DNA from: Pleurocapsales cyanobacterium LEGE 06147
Lineage (GTDB): Bacteria > Cyanobacteriota > Cyanobacteriia > Cyanobacteriales > Xenococcaceae
Reading direction: 5' to 3'
Length of the DNA: 48,701 bases
Assembly (NCBI GenBank): GCA_015207585.1
Contig: JADEWQ010000037.1
Span: 1-48,701, forward strand
In this document: positions 28,763 through 37,498 of the stretch, piece by piece
Position numbering within the stretch: the first letter of the stretch is position 1
Layout: every line of letters starts with the position of its first letter
Program-made: the position numbers and the translations under genes
The notes under the pieces: model-generated
What the model was told of the DNA's origin: nothing
Seen by the model: the letters and a program-made list of their open reading frames with translations, nothing else
Database searches by the model: none

Positions 28763-29344
28763 TTAACTTTTTTGACTTGTTTTAAAGATTTGTGCTGCAG
28801 TTATATTCAGTTCTCTAAACTGAGTTGATGAGATTCGCTCCTTTCCCGAAAAGCTGCCGACTTCAGTGTAAATATTTTCAACTAGTTCCAATACCAATAC
28901 CGTTTGCGATTGAGGGTCTCCAATCCAATATTCAGGAATGCCACAATCTTGATACTGTAATCTTTTAGCAACGTAATCTCTGTCTCGTTGCAATTCTCCA
29001 GGACTGACCACTTCAATCACCAGTGGGGGAGGAGTCATAGAAAGACGAATGGTATTGCGTTTTGCTAACTGTTGGATATGTTCTTCACGAATAATCGTCA
29101 AGTCAGGATAACGGTTTCTCGGTTCTCCCCGCACTTCAAGTTCTAACCCATGATCCCGAACGCGATCGCTGCCGAGGGACAATGCAAAAAAAAGAAAAAG
29201 ACGATTTGTAATCTGAACATTTTCTCCTGACTCTGGCGGCACCTCAATCAATTCTCCATTGAAAAGCTCGTAGAGATTATCTGTTCCATCGTCATAAGAC
29301 AGATATTCTTCAAAGCTTTGAAACCGAGGTTTAACTTGGATCAT
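28763..29344 (-). CDS. Uma2 family (DUF820) putative endonuclease
   Basis: 193 aa. Opening FEEYLSYDDGTDNLYELFNGELIEVPPESGENVQI, RYPDLTIIREEH, LVIEVVSPGELQRDRDYVAKRLQYQDCGIPEYWIGDP are the usual Uma2 signatures and supply the PD-(D/E)xK-like residues. These genes are very numerous in cyanobacterial genomes and their role is unknown. It sits upstream of the methyltransferase on the same strand, 139 bp away, so it could be part of the accessory block, but it has a different look and is probably independent. Confidence 0.88.
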   Translation of the reverse strand: MIQVKPRFQSFEEYLSYDDGTDNLYELFNGELIEVPPESGENVQITNRLFLFFALSLGSDRVRDHGLELEVRGEPRNRYPDLTIIREEHIQQLAKRNTIRLSMTPPPLVIEVVSPGELQRDRDYVAKRLQYQDCGIPEYWIGDPQSQTVLVLELVENIYTEVGSFSGKERISSTQFRELNITAAQIFKTSQKS

Positions 29345-29381
29345 GGTCAGGAGTTACGCAGTTGAGAAAAATCTCATCTCA

Positions 29382-30503
29382 TTAATCGATCACGATGCTT
29401 TTATAGTAATCAATTAACTCGCTAAAAGAAGCTTCATTTCGGGTTACTTCGGGTCTGCCTTTGGTTACGGCGTTTGCTAGCGATCGCAACATCTGTGTAG
29501 TTGTTTCCCAATCAACGCAACCATCAGTAATACTAAGACCGTAAGCTAAAGAATTACCATTATTTGGGAGAGACTGATTTCCTGCCACTAAATGACTTTC
29601 GATCATCACGCCCATGATATGAGGGGAACCTGCTGCAACTTGTTGAACAATATCTTCTAAGACAATTGGTTGACGAGTATAGTCTTTATTGCTATTGTCG
29701 TGGCTACAGTCGATCATCAAGCGAGAATTTAAGCCTTTTTTCTTCAAGGCGGCTGCGGCTGCTTCTATATCTTTAGCATAGTAATTAGGACCATCTGCGC
29801 CACCTCGTAAAACCAAATGACCATCAGGATTGCCCGTTGTCGTGACGATACTAGCCAACCCATCCATATTAATGCCAAGGAAATGGTGAGAATTAGTAGC
29901 GGCTAGCATGGCATTAGTTGCTGCATGAAGACTTCCATCTGTACCATTTTTAAATCCAACGGGCATAGAAAGACCAGAAGCCATTTGACGATGAATTTGA
30001 CTTTCTGTTGTCCGCGCTCCGATCGCCGTCCAACAAATGAGATCGGCAATATACTGTGGTGTAATCGGATCGAGTAATTCTGTCGCTGCGGGTAAACCTA
30101 AATGAGCTAAATCTAGTAATAGTTGTCGTGCCAGTCTTAGTCCAGTATTGATATCGTAGCTACCGTCAAGATGAGGATCGTTGATTAGTCCTTTCCAACC
30201 GACTGTAGTACGGGGTTTTTCAAAATAGACTCGCATGAGAATTTCTAGTTCGTTTTCTAATTCTTTTCGCAAGTAAGTTAATTTTTTGCCATATTCCTCA
30301 GCTGCTTGAATATCATGGATGGAACAGGGACCTACTACTACCAATAATCTCCGATCCTCTCCAGTTAAAATATCGCGGATGCGCTGACGAGTTTGAGTAA
30401 CTAGGCTTGCTGCAGCGTCGGTAATTACAAATTCACTGTGGATGAATGCCGGACTCAGTAAGGGTCTGGTTTCGACAACATGCAAGTCGTTAGTTTTATA
30501 CAT
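29382..30503 (-). CDS. DAHP synthase, class I (AroG/AroF/AroH type)
   Basis: 373 aa from ATG at 30503; the frame opens at 30575 but family proteins start near MYKTNDLHVVETRPLLSP. Condenses phosphoenolpyruvate with erythrose 4-phosphate, the first step of aromatic amino acid synthesis. Signatures: VVVGPCSIHD, MRVYFEKPRTTVGWKGLINDPHLDGS, GFKNGTDG and IDCSHDNSNKD. Length about 350-370 marks the single-domain type that is feedback-regulated by aromatic amino acids; which one cannot be told. pheA at 9790 is in the same pathway but far away. Confidence 0.93.
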   Translation of the reverse strand: MYKTNDLHVVETRPLLSPAFIHSEFVITDAAASLVTQTRQRIRDILTGEDRRLLVVVGPCSIHDIQAAEEYGKKLTYLRKELENELEILMRVYFEKPRTTVGWKGLINDPHLDGSYDINTGLRLARQLLLDLAHLGLPAATELLDPITPQYIADLICWTAIGARTTESQIHRQMASGLSMPVGFKNGTDGSLHAATNAMLAATNSHHFLGINMDGLASIVTTTGNPDGHLVLRGGADGPNYYAKDIEAAAAALKKKGLNSRLMIDCSHDNSNKDYTRQPIVLEDIVQQVAAGSPHIMGVMIESHLVAGNQSLPNNGNSLAYGLSITDGCVDWETTTQMLRSLANAVTKGRPEVTRNEASFSELIDYYKSIVID

Positions 30504-30779
30504 AATTGCTTGTAATTTTCCCTCCAAAAAATCAATATAGCGATCTCTCAAAACAAATGTGGGCAAAATGCCCACTTCTTTTACTTTTTTTTATCTAAAT
30601 ATTGATTTGGATGAGGCGATAAGTTAAAGTTAATCAACTTTTCCACATCTCCACATCTAATTTGCTAGGTATTTTATATATTAATAGGGAAAGCGGCTAT
30701 TAAATTATGCAGATTAAATGTGGTTTAGCTCAGAGATTGGTGTTTTCAAGGGTTTTATGTTTGTTAACTCCTTAGATTC

Positions 30780-32129
30780 TTAGCGCATGGTTACAAACTC
30801 TTCAGCAGAACTGGGATGAAGTGCTACAGTAGCATCAAACTCGGCTTTCGTTGCTCCCATATTTACGGCGATCGCTACTCCTTGAATAATTTCTGCGGCA
30901 TAATCGCCAACCATATGTGCCCCTAAAACGCGATCGCTATTGCTATCTACCACTAATTTCATTAGGGTTTTTTCTTGCATGTCGGGGAGTGTATAGTACA
31001 TGGGACGGAACTTACTGCGGTAAATTTTTACAGCATCTCCATATTTTTCTCTTGCTTCTGCTTCCGTCAAACCAACGGTTGCTCCCTCTGGGGTAGAAAA
31101 AACCGCAGAAGGTACGTTTTCATAGCTCATTTGTCCCGATTTGCCACCAAACTGGATGTCTGCAAGAATGCGACCTTCTTTAATTGCTACGGGAGTCAGA
31201 TTAATGCGATCGGTGCAGTCGCCTATAGCGTAGATGTGTGCTTCGGCAGTTTGGTTGTTTTCTTTGACAGCGATCGCCTCATTAACAACTTCTACTCCAG
31301 TATTTTCTAAACCTAAATTTTCTAAGTTAGGCTTTCTACCGGTTGCCGCTAAACTCACCGTGTCGGCAACAACGGTTTCTTCAGAATCTCCTTTAACCCT
31401 TACCTGTAAACCCGTATCTGTTTTTTCAATAGCAATTTCATTAATGTTATTTACAATCCGAATACCGTGCTTTTGCATCCCTTCCTGAATTTCAGTGCGG
31501 ATATCCTCATCAAAACCTCGCAAAATTTTATCTGCACGAATTACCTGAGTGACTTGCGTCCCCAATCCATTAAGGATACAAGCAAATTCAACCCCAATAT
31601 ACCCTCCACCAATAATTACCATTTGCTTCGGTTGTTCTTTGAGATGGAAAATATCATCGGAAGTGATGGCATATTCAATTCCTGGAATATCATCGGGTTT
31701 GACTGGTTTACCCCCAACAGCAATTAAAATCTTTTGGGCAATAACTTTTTCTTCGCCAATGGCGATCGTATGAGAATCGATGAACTTACCGTAACCTCGA
31801 AAAAGTTGCACCTTAGAATTATCTAACATGCGTTGATAGATGCCATTGAGGCGGGTTACTTCATTGTTGACCGCGGTAATCATTTTTTCCCAGTTAAAAG
31901 TGCTTTCTCCTACACTCCAACCATATCCTTGGGCAGCTTCAAAATGGACGGGAAAGTGAGAAGCATAAACCATTAATTTTTTGGGAACGCAACCACGGTT
32001 AACGCAAGTACCCCCCAAGCGATTAGATTCAATAATTCCTACTTTTGCTCCGTATTCTGCCGCCCTTCTCGCACAGGCAATTCCTCCCGAACCAGCACCG
32101 AGAACCAATAAATCAAAATCATAACTCAT
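30780..32129 (-). CDS. gor: Glutathione reductase
   Basis: 449 aa flavoprotein that reduces glutathione disulfide with NADPH. N-terminal FAD motif LVLGAGSGGIACARRAAEYGAKV, redox pair Cys42 and Cys47 in GGTCVNRGCVPKK, NAD(P)H motif IIGGGYIGVEFACILNGLG followed by VIRADKILRGFDEDIR, and the C-terminal LHPSSAEEFVT with the active-site His and Glu. Annotated dihydrolipoamide or trypanothione relatives have the same fold; the sequence fits cyanobacterial glutathione reductases best. Upstream lies the MITE, then dps, ZIP and peroxiredoxin genes on the same strand. Confidence 0.93.
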   Translation of the reverse strand: MSYDFDLLVLGAGSGGIACARRAAEYGAKVGIIESNRLGGTCVNRGCVPKKLMVYASHFPVHFEAAQGYGWSVGESTFNWEKMITAVNNEVTRLNGIYQRMLDNSKVQLFRGYGKFIDSHTIAIGEEKVIAQKILIAVGGKPVKPDDIPGIEYAITSDDIFHLKEQPKQMVIIGGGYIGVEFACILNGLGTQVTQVIRADKILRGFDEDIRTEIQEGMQKHGIRIVNNINEIAIEKTDTGLQVRVKGDSEETVVADTVSLAATGRKPNLENLGLENTGVEVVNEAIAVKENNQTAEAHIYAIGDCTDRINLTPVAIKEGRILADIQFGGKSGQMSYENVPSAVFSTPEGATVGLTEAEAREKYGDAVKIYRSKFRPMYYTLPDMQEKTLMKLVVDSNSDRVLGAHMVGDYAAEIIQGVAIAVNMGATKAEFDATVALHPSSAEEFVTMR

Positions 32130-32255
32130 TATTTATAGAACCTCTGAATTCTTACTACAAATATAGAAAATAGGAAATATATCAGTGAACAGTCATCAGT
32201 CATCAGTTACCAGTTAGGGGAACGAGTTCCGATCCCGAGTGACTAGGTATTAGGT

Positions 32256-32599
32256 TTAGGACTTACGCAGTTTGCCGGGAACTAAAGTTCCGGCTCAAAG
32301 CTCAAACCCATTGAAATGGGTCAACTTAACCAATCTTTCGGGTTCGAGTACTCCGCTACCGTTTAACGGCAGCGCTTGCCTGCCACTGCCTTCGGTGGCA
32401 GTGCATTCCGCACCGTGAGATGACGGAACGGGGCTTACAAAGCAGGGTGTCACTTGGCTGCCGTTGTTGACTGCCAACAACGCGCCCTGTCTGTACGACG
32501 GCAGACACAGCCCCTCAGCTTGTACGCCCCGTCAGTTTTAATTGACTTTAGCTTTGAGGTGAGGAAATTGATTTCCTGGTAGCTATGCGTAAGTCCTAA
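32256..32599. mobile_element. MITE with 14-bp perfect terminal inverted repeats
   Basis: Left end TTAGGACTTACGCA (32256-32269) and right end TGCGTAAGTCCTAA (32586-32599) are exact complements, and both sides carry a GGT that looks like a 3-bp target duplication (32253-32255 and 32600-32602). The interior has no coding capacity; a short minus-strand frame at 32295-32480 is low quality. It contains CCCATTgaaATGGG and CTGCCAC/GTGGCAG palindromes. The ends match a terminus I remember from cyanobacterial DDE-transposase elements, so it would be mobilised in trans. Confidence 0.85.
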
Positions 32600-32678
32600 G
32601 GTTAAAGAATAATCTACCTATCACCTAATATTTCTGTGAGCTATTCAATCTCGCCTTTAACAAACTCTATTCCTACTA

Positions 32679-33182
32679 TTACTTAACCAAATGGGCTTCT
32701 AGGAACCAAAGACGCTTGTCAATCGCACGCGAGATTTCCGTATAGAGGTCAGCCGTATCTAGATCCCCTAAATTATCGGTAGTGTCGATCGCCTCCCGTA
32801 AGTGTTTGCCATAGGCTGCATAGCGGTCTGCCAAAGCGGTTACGTGTTCGACCCCACTAACGGCATCCAATGGATACTCGGGTAAGATTGATTCGGATGC
32901 GGCTATTCTAGCTGTCCCCAAAGCTGTTCCAGCAAGGGCAGTAACCCTTTCTGCTACCATATCGATATACTCTTCTAATTCGGTAGCTAGCTCGTCAAAT
33001 AGTTCATGCAACTGATAAAAGTCCATGCCTTTGACATTCCAGTGAGCTTGTTTGGTTTGAGTTTTGAGATCTAAGGTAGCAGCCAGAGTTTGATTTAGAA
33101 GTTTAATAACTTCGGTACGTACTTCTGCTGCTAGATCGATACGAGTGGGATATTGTTTTGTTTGAGAAAGTGTTTGAACCAT
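32679..33182 (-). CDS. dps: Dps ferritin-like protein
   Basis: 167 aa from the ATG at 33182; the 13 residues further upstream to 33221 are not typical. Dps cages oxidise and store iron with hydrogen peroxide and protect DNA. Ferroxidase ligands line up exactly with E. coli Dps at an offset of four: His47, His59, Asp63, Asp74, Glu78 (TKQAHWNVKGMDFYQLHELFDELATELEEYIDMVAER). RVTALAG is also typical. Follows the ZIP transporter by 45 bp on the same strand. Confidence 0.95.
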   Translation of the reverse strand: MVQTLSQTKQYPTRIDLAAEVRTEVIKLLNQTLAATLDLKTQTKQAHWNVKGMDFYQLHELFDELATELEEYIDMVAERVTALAGTALGTARIAASESILPEYPLDAVSGVEHVTALADRYAAYGKHLREAIDTTDNLGDLDTADLYTEISRAIDKRLWFLEAHLVK

Positions 33183-33227
33183 AATTATATTCTCCTTGGT
33201 AAATGAATTCTCAATTGGCAAGCATTA

Positions 33228-34001
33228 TTAGCCGAAAGCGATATCTAGAAACATCATGGCGACAAATCCAGTCATGATTCCGATAGTGCCTTCTTGGGCA
33301 ATGCTTTTATGATCTATCTCGGGAATGATTTCATCGACGATGACAAATAACATTGCACCGGCCGCGATCGCCATTCCCCAGGGTAAAAAAGATTGACCAA
33401 AGCTGACAATTCCAGCGCCTACTACACCCCCTATTGGTTCTACTAAACCTGTAAGTATAGAGATGCCTAAAGCATTGGCAATTGAGTAATTCAACTCTCT
33501 TAATGCTATAGCAACTACTAAACCTTCGGGCATATTTTGTAAGCCAATGCCAATGGCTACCGGTAAACCGTTGTTAATATCTCCATTCCCAAAGCTTACT
33601 CCCACAGCTAAACCTTCAGGAAAATTGTGAATGGTGATGGCAATAATAAATAACCAAAGACGCTGAAATTTACTCGCTATCGGTCCTTCTTTACCCTTAA
33701 AAAAATGTTCATGGGGAAAATGCTCGTGCAGCCACCACAGTAATCCTGCACCTAAAATGATGCCAACACTAATAACGAAAGCGGCTATTTGTTGGGAGTA
33801 TCCCTGAGTTATAGCAGCTTCCGTTCCGGGAACGATGAGCGAAAAGGTAGTCGCCGCTAGCATTACGCCACCACCTAATCCCAGCAATACTGCTTGCCAA
33901 CGTTTTTTGAAGGTAGTGATAAATAAAATAGGAAGGGCACCGATTGCAGTACCTAAACCAGCTAACAAACTAGCAATAAATCCTAGATAAATGGTTGTCA
34001 C
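33228..34001 (-). CDS. ZIP family divalent metal transporter (GufA/ZupT-like)
   Basis: 257 aa from the GTG at 34001, which has AGGAA upstream; the frame opens at a TTG at 34070 whose extra 23 residues lack a good ribosome site and are not membrane-like. About eight hydrophobic helices. The metal-path motifs HNFPEGLAVGVSFG (TM4) and LQNMPEGLVVAIAL (TM5) are intact, with Gln-Asn in place of the His of some relatives in the second one, as in GufA-type proteins. Likely imports Zn, Mn or Fe. It lies between peroxiredoxin and dps on one strand. Confidence 0.9.
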   Translation of the reverse strand: MTTIYLGFIASLLAGLGTAIGALPILFITTFKKRWQAVLLGLGGGVMLAATTFSLIVPGTEAAITQGYSQQIAAFVISVGIILGAGLLWWLHEHFPHEHFFKGKEGPIASKFQRLWLFIIAITIHNFPEGLAVGVSFGNGDINNGLPVAIGIGLQNMPEGLVVAIALRELNYSIANALGISILTGLVEPIGGVVGAGIVSFGQSFLPWGMAIAAGAMLFVIVDEIIPEIDHKSIAQEGTIGIMTGFVAMMFLDIAFG

Positions 34002-34080
34002 CTTACAAGCTTTCCTGGTAATTGGGGTAGCTTTTAGCAAGCTTCCGGATCGGACTGCCACAAAGCGCAAATATCGGCGA

Positions 34081-34611
34081 TTAGTTTTCTTGCCCTTTTA
34101 AATACGCTAGTATGGTATCTGCATCTGAGACTTCAAAGGGGTCGGTAGGACAGTTATCATCAAAGTCTGGCTCGATAAACATTTTTTCTATCTTGCCGTC
34201 ATCGACTACCATTGCATATCGCCAAGAACGCATGCCGAAACCCAGATTGGATTTATCTACTAGCATTCCCATCTTGCGCGTAAATTCTCCGTTGCCATCG
34301 GGAAGTAAAAAGACGTTCTTAGCTCCTTGTTGTTTGCTCCATTGAAACATCACAAAAGCATCGTTTACGGAAAGACAGATTACCTCGTCGATCCCTTGAG
34401 CTTTAAATTCGTCATAGAGTTCTTCGTAGCGAGGTAGATGGCTAGAAGAACAGGTAGGTGTAAATGCACCGGGAAGAGCAAATAATACTACCCGCTTATC
34501 GCCAAAAATTTCTTTTGTGGTTCGGTCTTGCCAACGGTAGGGATTTGGTCCCGGTACGGATTCATCGCGGACTCTTGTTTTAAATACGACGTTAGGAACT
34601 CTGTCTCTCAT
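34081..34611 (-). CDS. Peroxiredoxin, Prx5/type II
   Basis: 176 aa. The peroxidatic cysteine is Cys54 in [18 protein letters not shown], with Thr51 of the PxxxTxxC motif; [34 protein letters not shown] and [15 protein letters not shown] are typical of the Prx5 (type II) group. No resolving cysteine is visible, so reduction probably uses glutathione/glutaredoxin or thioredoxin. First gene of the Prx-ZIP-Dps run. Two operator-like inverted repeats lie just upstream (34655-34703). Confidence 0.93.
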   Translation of the reverse strand: MRDRVPNVVFKTRVRDESVPGPNPYRWQDRTTKEIFGDKRVVLFALPGAFTPTCSSSHLPRYEELYDEFKAQGIDEVICLSVNDAFVMFQWSKQQGAKNVFLLPDGNGEFTRKMGMLVDKSNLGFGMRSWRYAMVVDDGKIEKMFIEPDFDDNCPTDPFEVSDADTILAYLKGQEN

Positions 34612-34654
34612 AGTGGTTATATTTATTCTCTGCTAAGATTTCTAGTTAGCTCGT

Positions 34655-34703
34655 ACTCATAATGAGTTGTTCTTTCTAAATCATACTCATAACGACTATG
34701 AGT
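34655..34703 (-). promoter_or_regulatory. Paired inverted-repeat operator upstream of peroxiredoxin
   Basis: Two palindromes with the same half-sites: ACTCAT-A-ATGAGT at 34655-34667 and ACTCAT-(7 nt)-ATGAGT at 34685-34703. The right half of each is followed by TGT. Their centres are about 33 bp apart, close to three helical turns, so the two dimers would face the same side. They lie 44 bp upstream of the peroxiredoxin start. A peroxide sensor of the Fur/PerR class is a plausible binder, but the half-site is not one I can assign. Confidence 0.65.
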
Positions 34704-34847
34704 TGTCAAGCAGAAAATCAAAATTTTTCGCTCGAACATTAAATACCTATTCTTAAAAGTTCTTCTCCAGACTGAAAAATTAGTTAGCCAAAACTGACGA
34801 ATAAGGAGAGTATTATCAACTTAAATCAATTTACTGCGATCCGATTT

Positions 34848-35624
34848 GTGCGTTTAGCTATTTTATCTATCGCGATTTATATACTCTTTTGTTTGTTTGT
34901 GTTTTTTTTCTCAGACCGTTTAATCTTTTTGCCTCAACCCTCTAGCTATCAAGACACCGATGCTATTATCAAGCTCGATAGTGGTGATGGAATTCAAATT
35001 TCCGCCATTTATCTGCCTCGGGAAACATCCAGCTACACCATTCTCTATAGTCACGGGAATGCAGAAGATTTGGGTCATATCCAGCCAGTGCTACAAAAAT
35101 TATTTAGAACAGGGCTTAGTGTTTTTGCTTACGATTATCGCGGCTATGGCACGAGTGAGGGAACTCCTTCGGAACGCAATGCTTATCGAGATATTGACGC
35201 GGCTTATAAATATTTGACTCAACAGTTAGGAGTGTCGCCAAAGCAGATTATTGCCCACGGACGTTCGGCGGGTGGCGGCGTTGCAGTGGATCTGGCTTCT
35301 CGCCAACCGTTAGCCGGTCTAATTTTAGAAAGCTGTTTTACTAGTGCTTTTCAAGTGGTAACGCCGATTTCGATTGTTCCTTTCGATAAATTTCGCAACA
35401 TTGACAAGATCGAAAAGGTAGATTGTCCGGTGTTGGTAATCCATGGCAAAGCAGACGAAATCGTTCCCTGGTCACACGGACAAAAACTATTTGCTGCTGC
35501 CAATCATCCCAAACTCGCTTTCTGGGTAGAAGGAGCAGGACATAATAATGTTTTAACCATAGCAGGAGAAAAGTATACAGACACCCTGCAACAATTTGGG
35601 CGGCTAATCGAGCGATCGCTTTAG
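34848..35624 (+). CDS. Alpha/beta hydrolase with N-terminal membrane anchor
   Basis: 258 aa, GTG start. Residues about 3-24 are a hydrophobic segment (ILSIAIYILFCLFVFFF), probably a signal anchor. Then an alpha/beta hydrolase with TILYSHGNAEDLG, YDYRGYGTSEG, the nucleophile Ser140 in HGRSAGGG, Asp in HGKADEIVPW and His in GAGHNN, so the triad is complete. Resembles the BEM46/ABHD13-type serine hydrolases. Divergent from the peroxiredoxin operon, with the paired inverted repeats in between, so it might share regulation. Confidence 0.85.
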   Translation: MRLAILSIAIYILFCLFVFFFSDRLIFLPQPSSYQDTDAIIKLDSGDGIQISAIYLPRETSSYTILYSHGNAEDLGHIQPVLQKLFRTGLSVFAYDYRGYGTSEGTPSERNAYRDIDAAYKYLTQQLGVSPKQIIAHGRSAGGGVAVDLASRQPLAGLILESCFTSAFQVVTPISIVPFDKFRNIDKIEKVDCPVLVIHGKADEIVPWSHGQKLFAAANHPKLAFWVEGAGHNNVLTIAGEKYTDTLQQFGRLIERSL

Positions 35625-35703
35625 ATAAAATTGTGACATAAAGCATTTTCTGTCTTGATAACCCATGTCAATATCTATGGTGGAGACAGATTATATGTAG
35701 CTA

Positions 35704-36090
35704 ATGAATAAGCTAGAAGAAATTCAACAAATTGCGTCAAAAATAACTCTTAGATTAGATAATCCTCAATCTGTAAAGCTTCAGCTCAAACAGATTGGAT
35801 TGGCACAAAAGCAACTCAGAGGAATTAAAAAAGAATTAAATGCAGTCATATGCAACATTAATCAGCAAGCAACCCAATCAGGTACGGATAGCTTTGTCTC
35901 CGTTGGTTTAGATATTTTTGGTAAGCACAAATGGGCTGGAAGAGTTAGAGCAGAAACTAGACGGGCAATTGAAAGAGAAAAGAAATCTGCCCGTCAGCCT
36001 TATCTGGAACTAAAAGAGGTAATTGATAAGTTAATTTTAGAAGGAGATCGGCTTAAGTTAATGGCAGAAGAGTATTTAATTAATAGTTAG
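35704..36090 (+). CDS. Hypothetical helical protein, 128 aa
   Basis: Unrecognised. Charged and helical, with no signal peptide or membrane segment: a first helix (NKLEEIQQIASKITLRL), a long basic middle and a glutamate/lysine-rich end. Ends 11 bp inside the convergent TPR gene, so the two stops overlap tail-to-tail. Clear ATG start and reasonable codon use support it as real. Confidence 0.6.
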   Translation: MNKLEEIQQIASKITLRLDNPQSVKLQLKQIGLAQKQLRGIKKELNAVICNINQQATQSGTDSFVSVGLDIFGKHKWAGRVRAETRRAIEREKKSARQPYLELKEVIDKLILEGDRLKLMAEEYLINS

Positions 36091-37495
36091 TTGTTTGTAA
36101 TTCAAGTAATGTTAAATTAAATCTTGCTAATTGATAGTCAGGTTTAATTTCTAATACTTTACGATAACAAAACATTGCTTCTTGATATCTTTGAGAGTTT
36201 TGCATTGTAACACCCTTATTAAACCAAGCTTCATGATAGTCTGGTTTAATTTCAATGGCGCGATCGTATGAAACAATTGCTTCTAAATAATTTCGTAAGT
36301 TTAGAAATGCTGTGCCCCTGTTTAACCAGGCTATAGCTTGGTTAGGTTCAATTTCAATTGCTTTGTCAAAATCAAATAATGCTTCTTGATATTTTTGTAG
36401 GTTTAGCAACGCAAAACCTCGATCATTCCAAGCCACAGAAAGTTTAGGCTCAATTCCAATTGCTCGGTCAAAATTGGCTATTGCCTCTTGATATTTTTGC
36501 AATATATTAAATGCTGCACCACAAAAATAAAAAGCCATAAAAGAATTAGGCTCAATTGCTACTGCTCGACGGCAAGACTCAATTGTATCTTGATATTTTT
36601 GCAGATTATATAATGCTACGCTTTTATAATACCAAGCTTCAAAATATTCAGGTTGAATTGAAATTATTTTGTTAAATAAACATAGTGCTTTTCCATAATT
36701 ATTTGTATCGCTTAATTGTTTGGCTTTATTAAACAACCAATTGACTGCATAATTAAAATCTAGATTAACTGCTCTATCATAAGAAGTATTTGCTTCTTCA
36801 TATCTTTCTAATTTGTATAAAGCATTCGCTTTTCCCGTCCAAAACCAAGATTTATCAGGCTCTAGTTTTATCGCTTTATCATAAGAAAAAAGCTCTTCAT
36901 CATATCTATTTAGTTCAGATAATGCTTGCGCTCTCCATTGCCAAATATCAGCATCACTAATCTCAATGGAGATAGACTTATCATAAGATTGAATAGCCTC
37001 TTCATATCTTCCTAATAAATAAAGCGTTATGCCTTGCGAATACCATCCCCATGAATCATCTGGCTTAATCTCAACTGCTGCTTCATGAAAAATCATTGCT
37101 TCTTCATGACATTCTAATTCACACAGTCGGTTTGCTTGTTCCAATAAAAGTTCCTGTAAATAATCTATATTCGCTTCAATTTCAAATATTTTGTAAAAAG
37201 AAATTAGTGATTCCTTATATCTTTTTAATTCTGATAAAGTTTGTGCTTGTATTTCCCAAAATGTATAATCCTGACAATTAGGATTTGTTTCTATTATTTT
37301 GTCAAACAACTCTAATGCTTCTTTATATTTCTCTTGCTCAAATAATTTTTTACCTTTTTCTAACAAAGATTTTTCATGACAATTTAAATTAGACCGATCG
37401 ATTGAAATTGCTAAATTTAATCCTCGTTTAATTAAATCTGAAGAATACTTAGTTATTATTTTATTGGAAGATATGATAATGTCTTTATTATTCAT
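36080..37495 (-). CDS. TPR-repeat protein, about 10-12 repeats
   Basis: 471 aa made almost wholly of 34-residue tetratricopeptide repeats (for example AWNDRGFALLNLQKYQEALFDFDKAIEIEPNQ), from about residue 45 to the end, with no signal peptide or membrane segment. TPR arrays bind peptides or partner proteins. It begins 3 bp downstream of the J-domain protein and on the same strand, so the two are very likely translated together, which suggests a chaperone or scaffold pair. More AT-rich than the neighbouring housekeeping genes. Confidence 0.85.
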   Translation of the reverse strand: MNNKDIIISSNKIITKYSSDLIKRGLNLAISIDRSNLNCHEKSLLEKGKKLFEQEKYKEALELFDKIIETNPNCQDYTFWEIQAQTLSELKRYKESLISFYKIFEIEANIDYLQELLLEQANRLCELECHEEAMIFHEAAVEIKPDDSWGWYSQGITLYLLGRYEEAIQSYDKSISIEISDADIWQWRAQALSELNRYDEELFSYDKAIKLEPDKSWFWTGKANALYKLERYEEANTSYDRAVNLDFNYAVNWLFNKAKQLSDTNNYGKALCLFNKIISIQPEYFEAWYYKSVALYNLQKYQDTIESCRRAVAIEPNSFMAFYFCGAAFNILQKYQEAIANFDRAIGIEPKLSVAWNDRGFALLNLQKYQEALFDFDKAIEIEPNQAIAWLNRGTAFLNLRNYLEAIVSYDRAIEIKPDYHEAWFNKGVTMQNSQRYQEAMFCYRKVLEIKPDYQLARFNLTLLELQTTNY

Positions 37496-37498
37496 AAC

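Noticed and set aside
32295-32480. 61-aa minus-strand frame
   Set aside because: It lies wholly inside the MITE and is a product of its palindromes.
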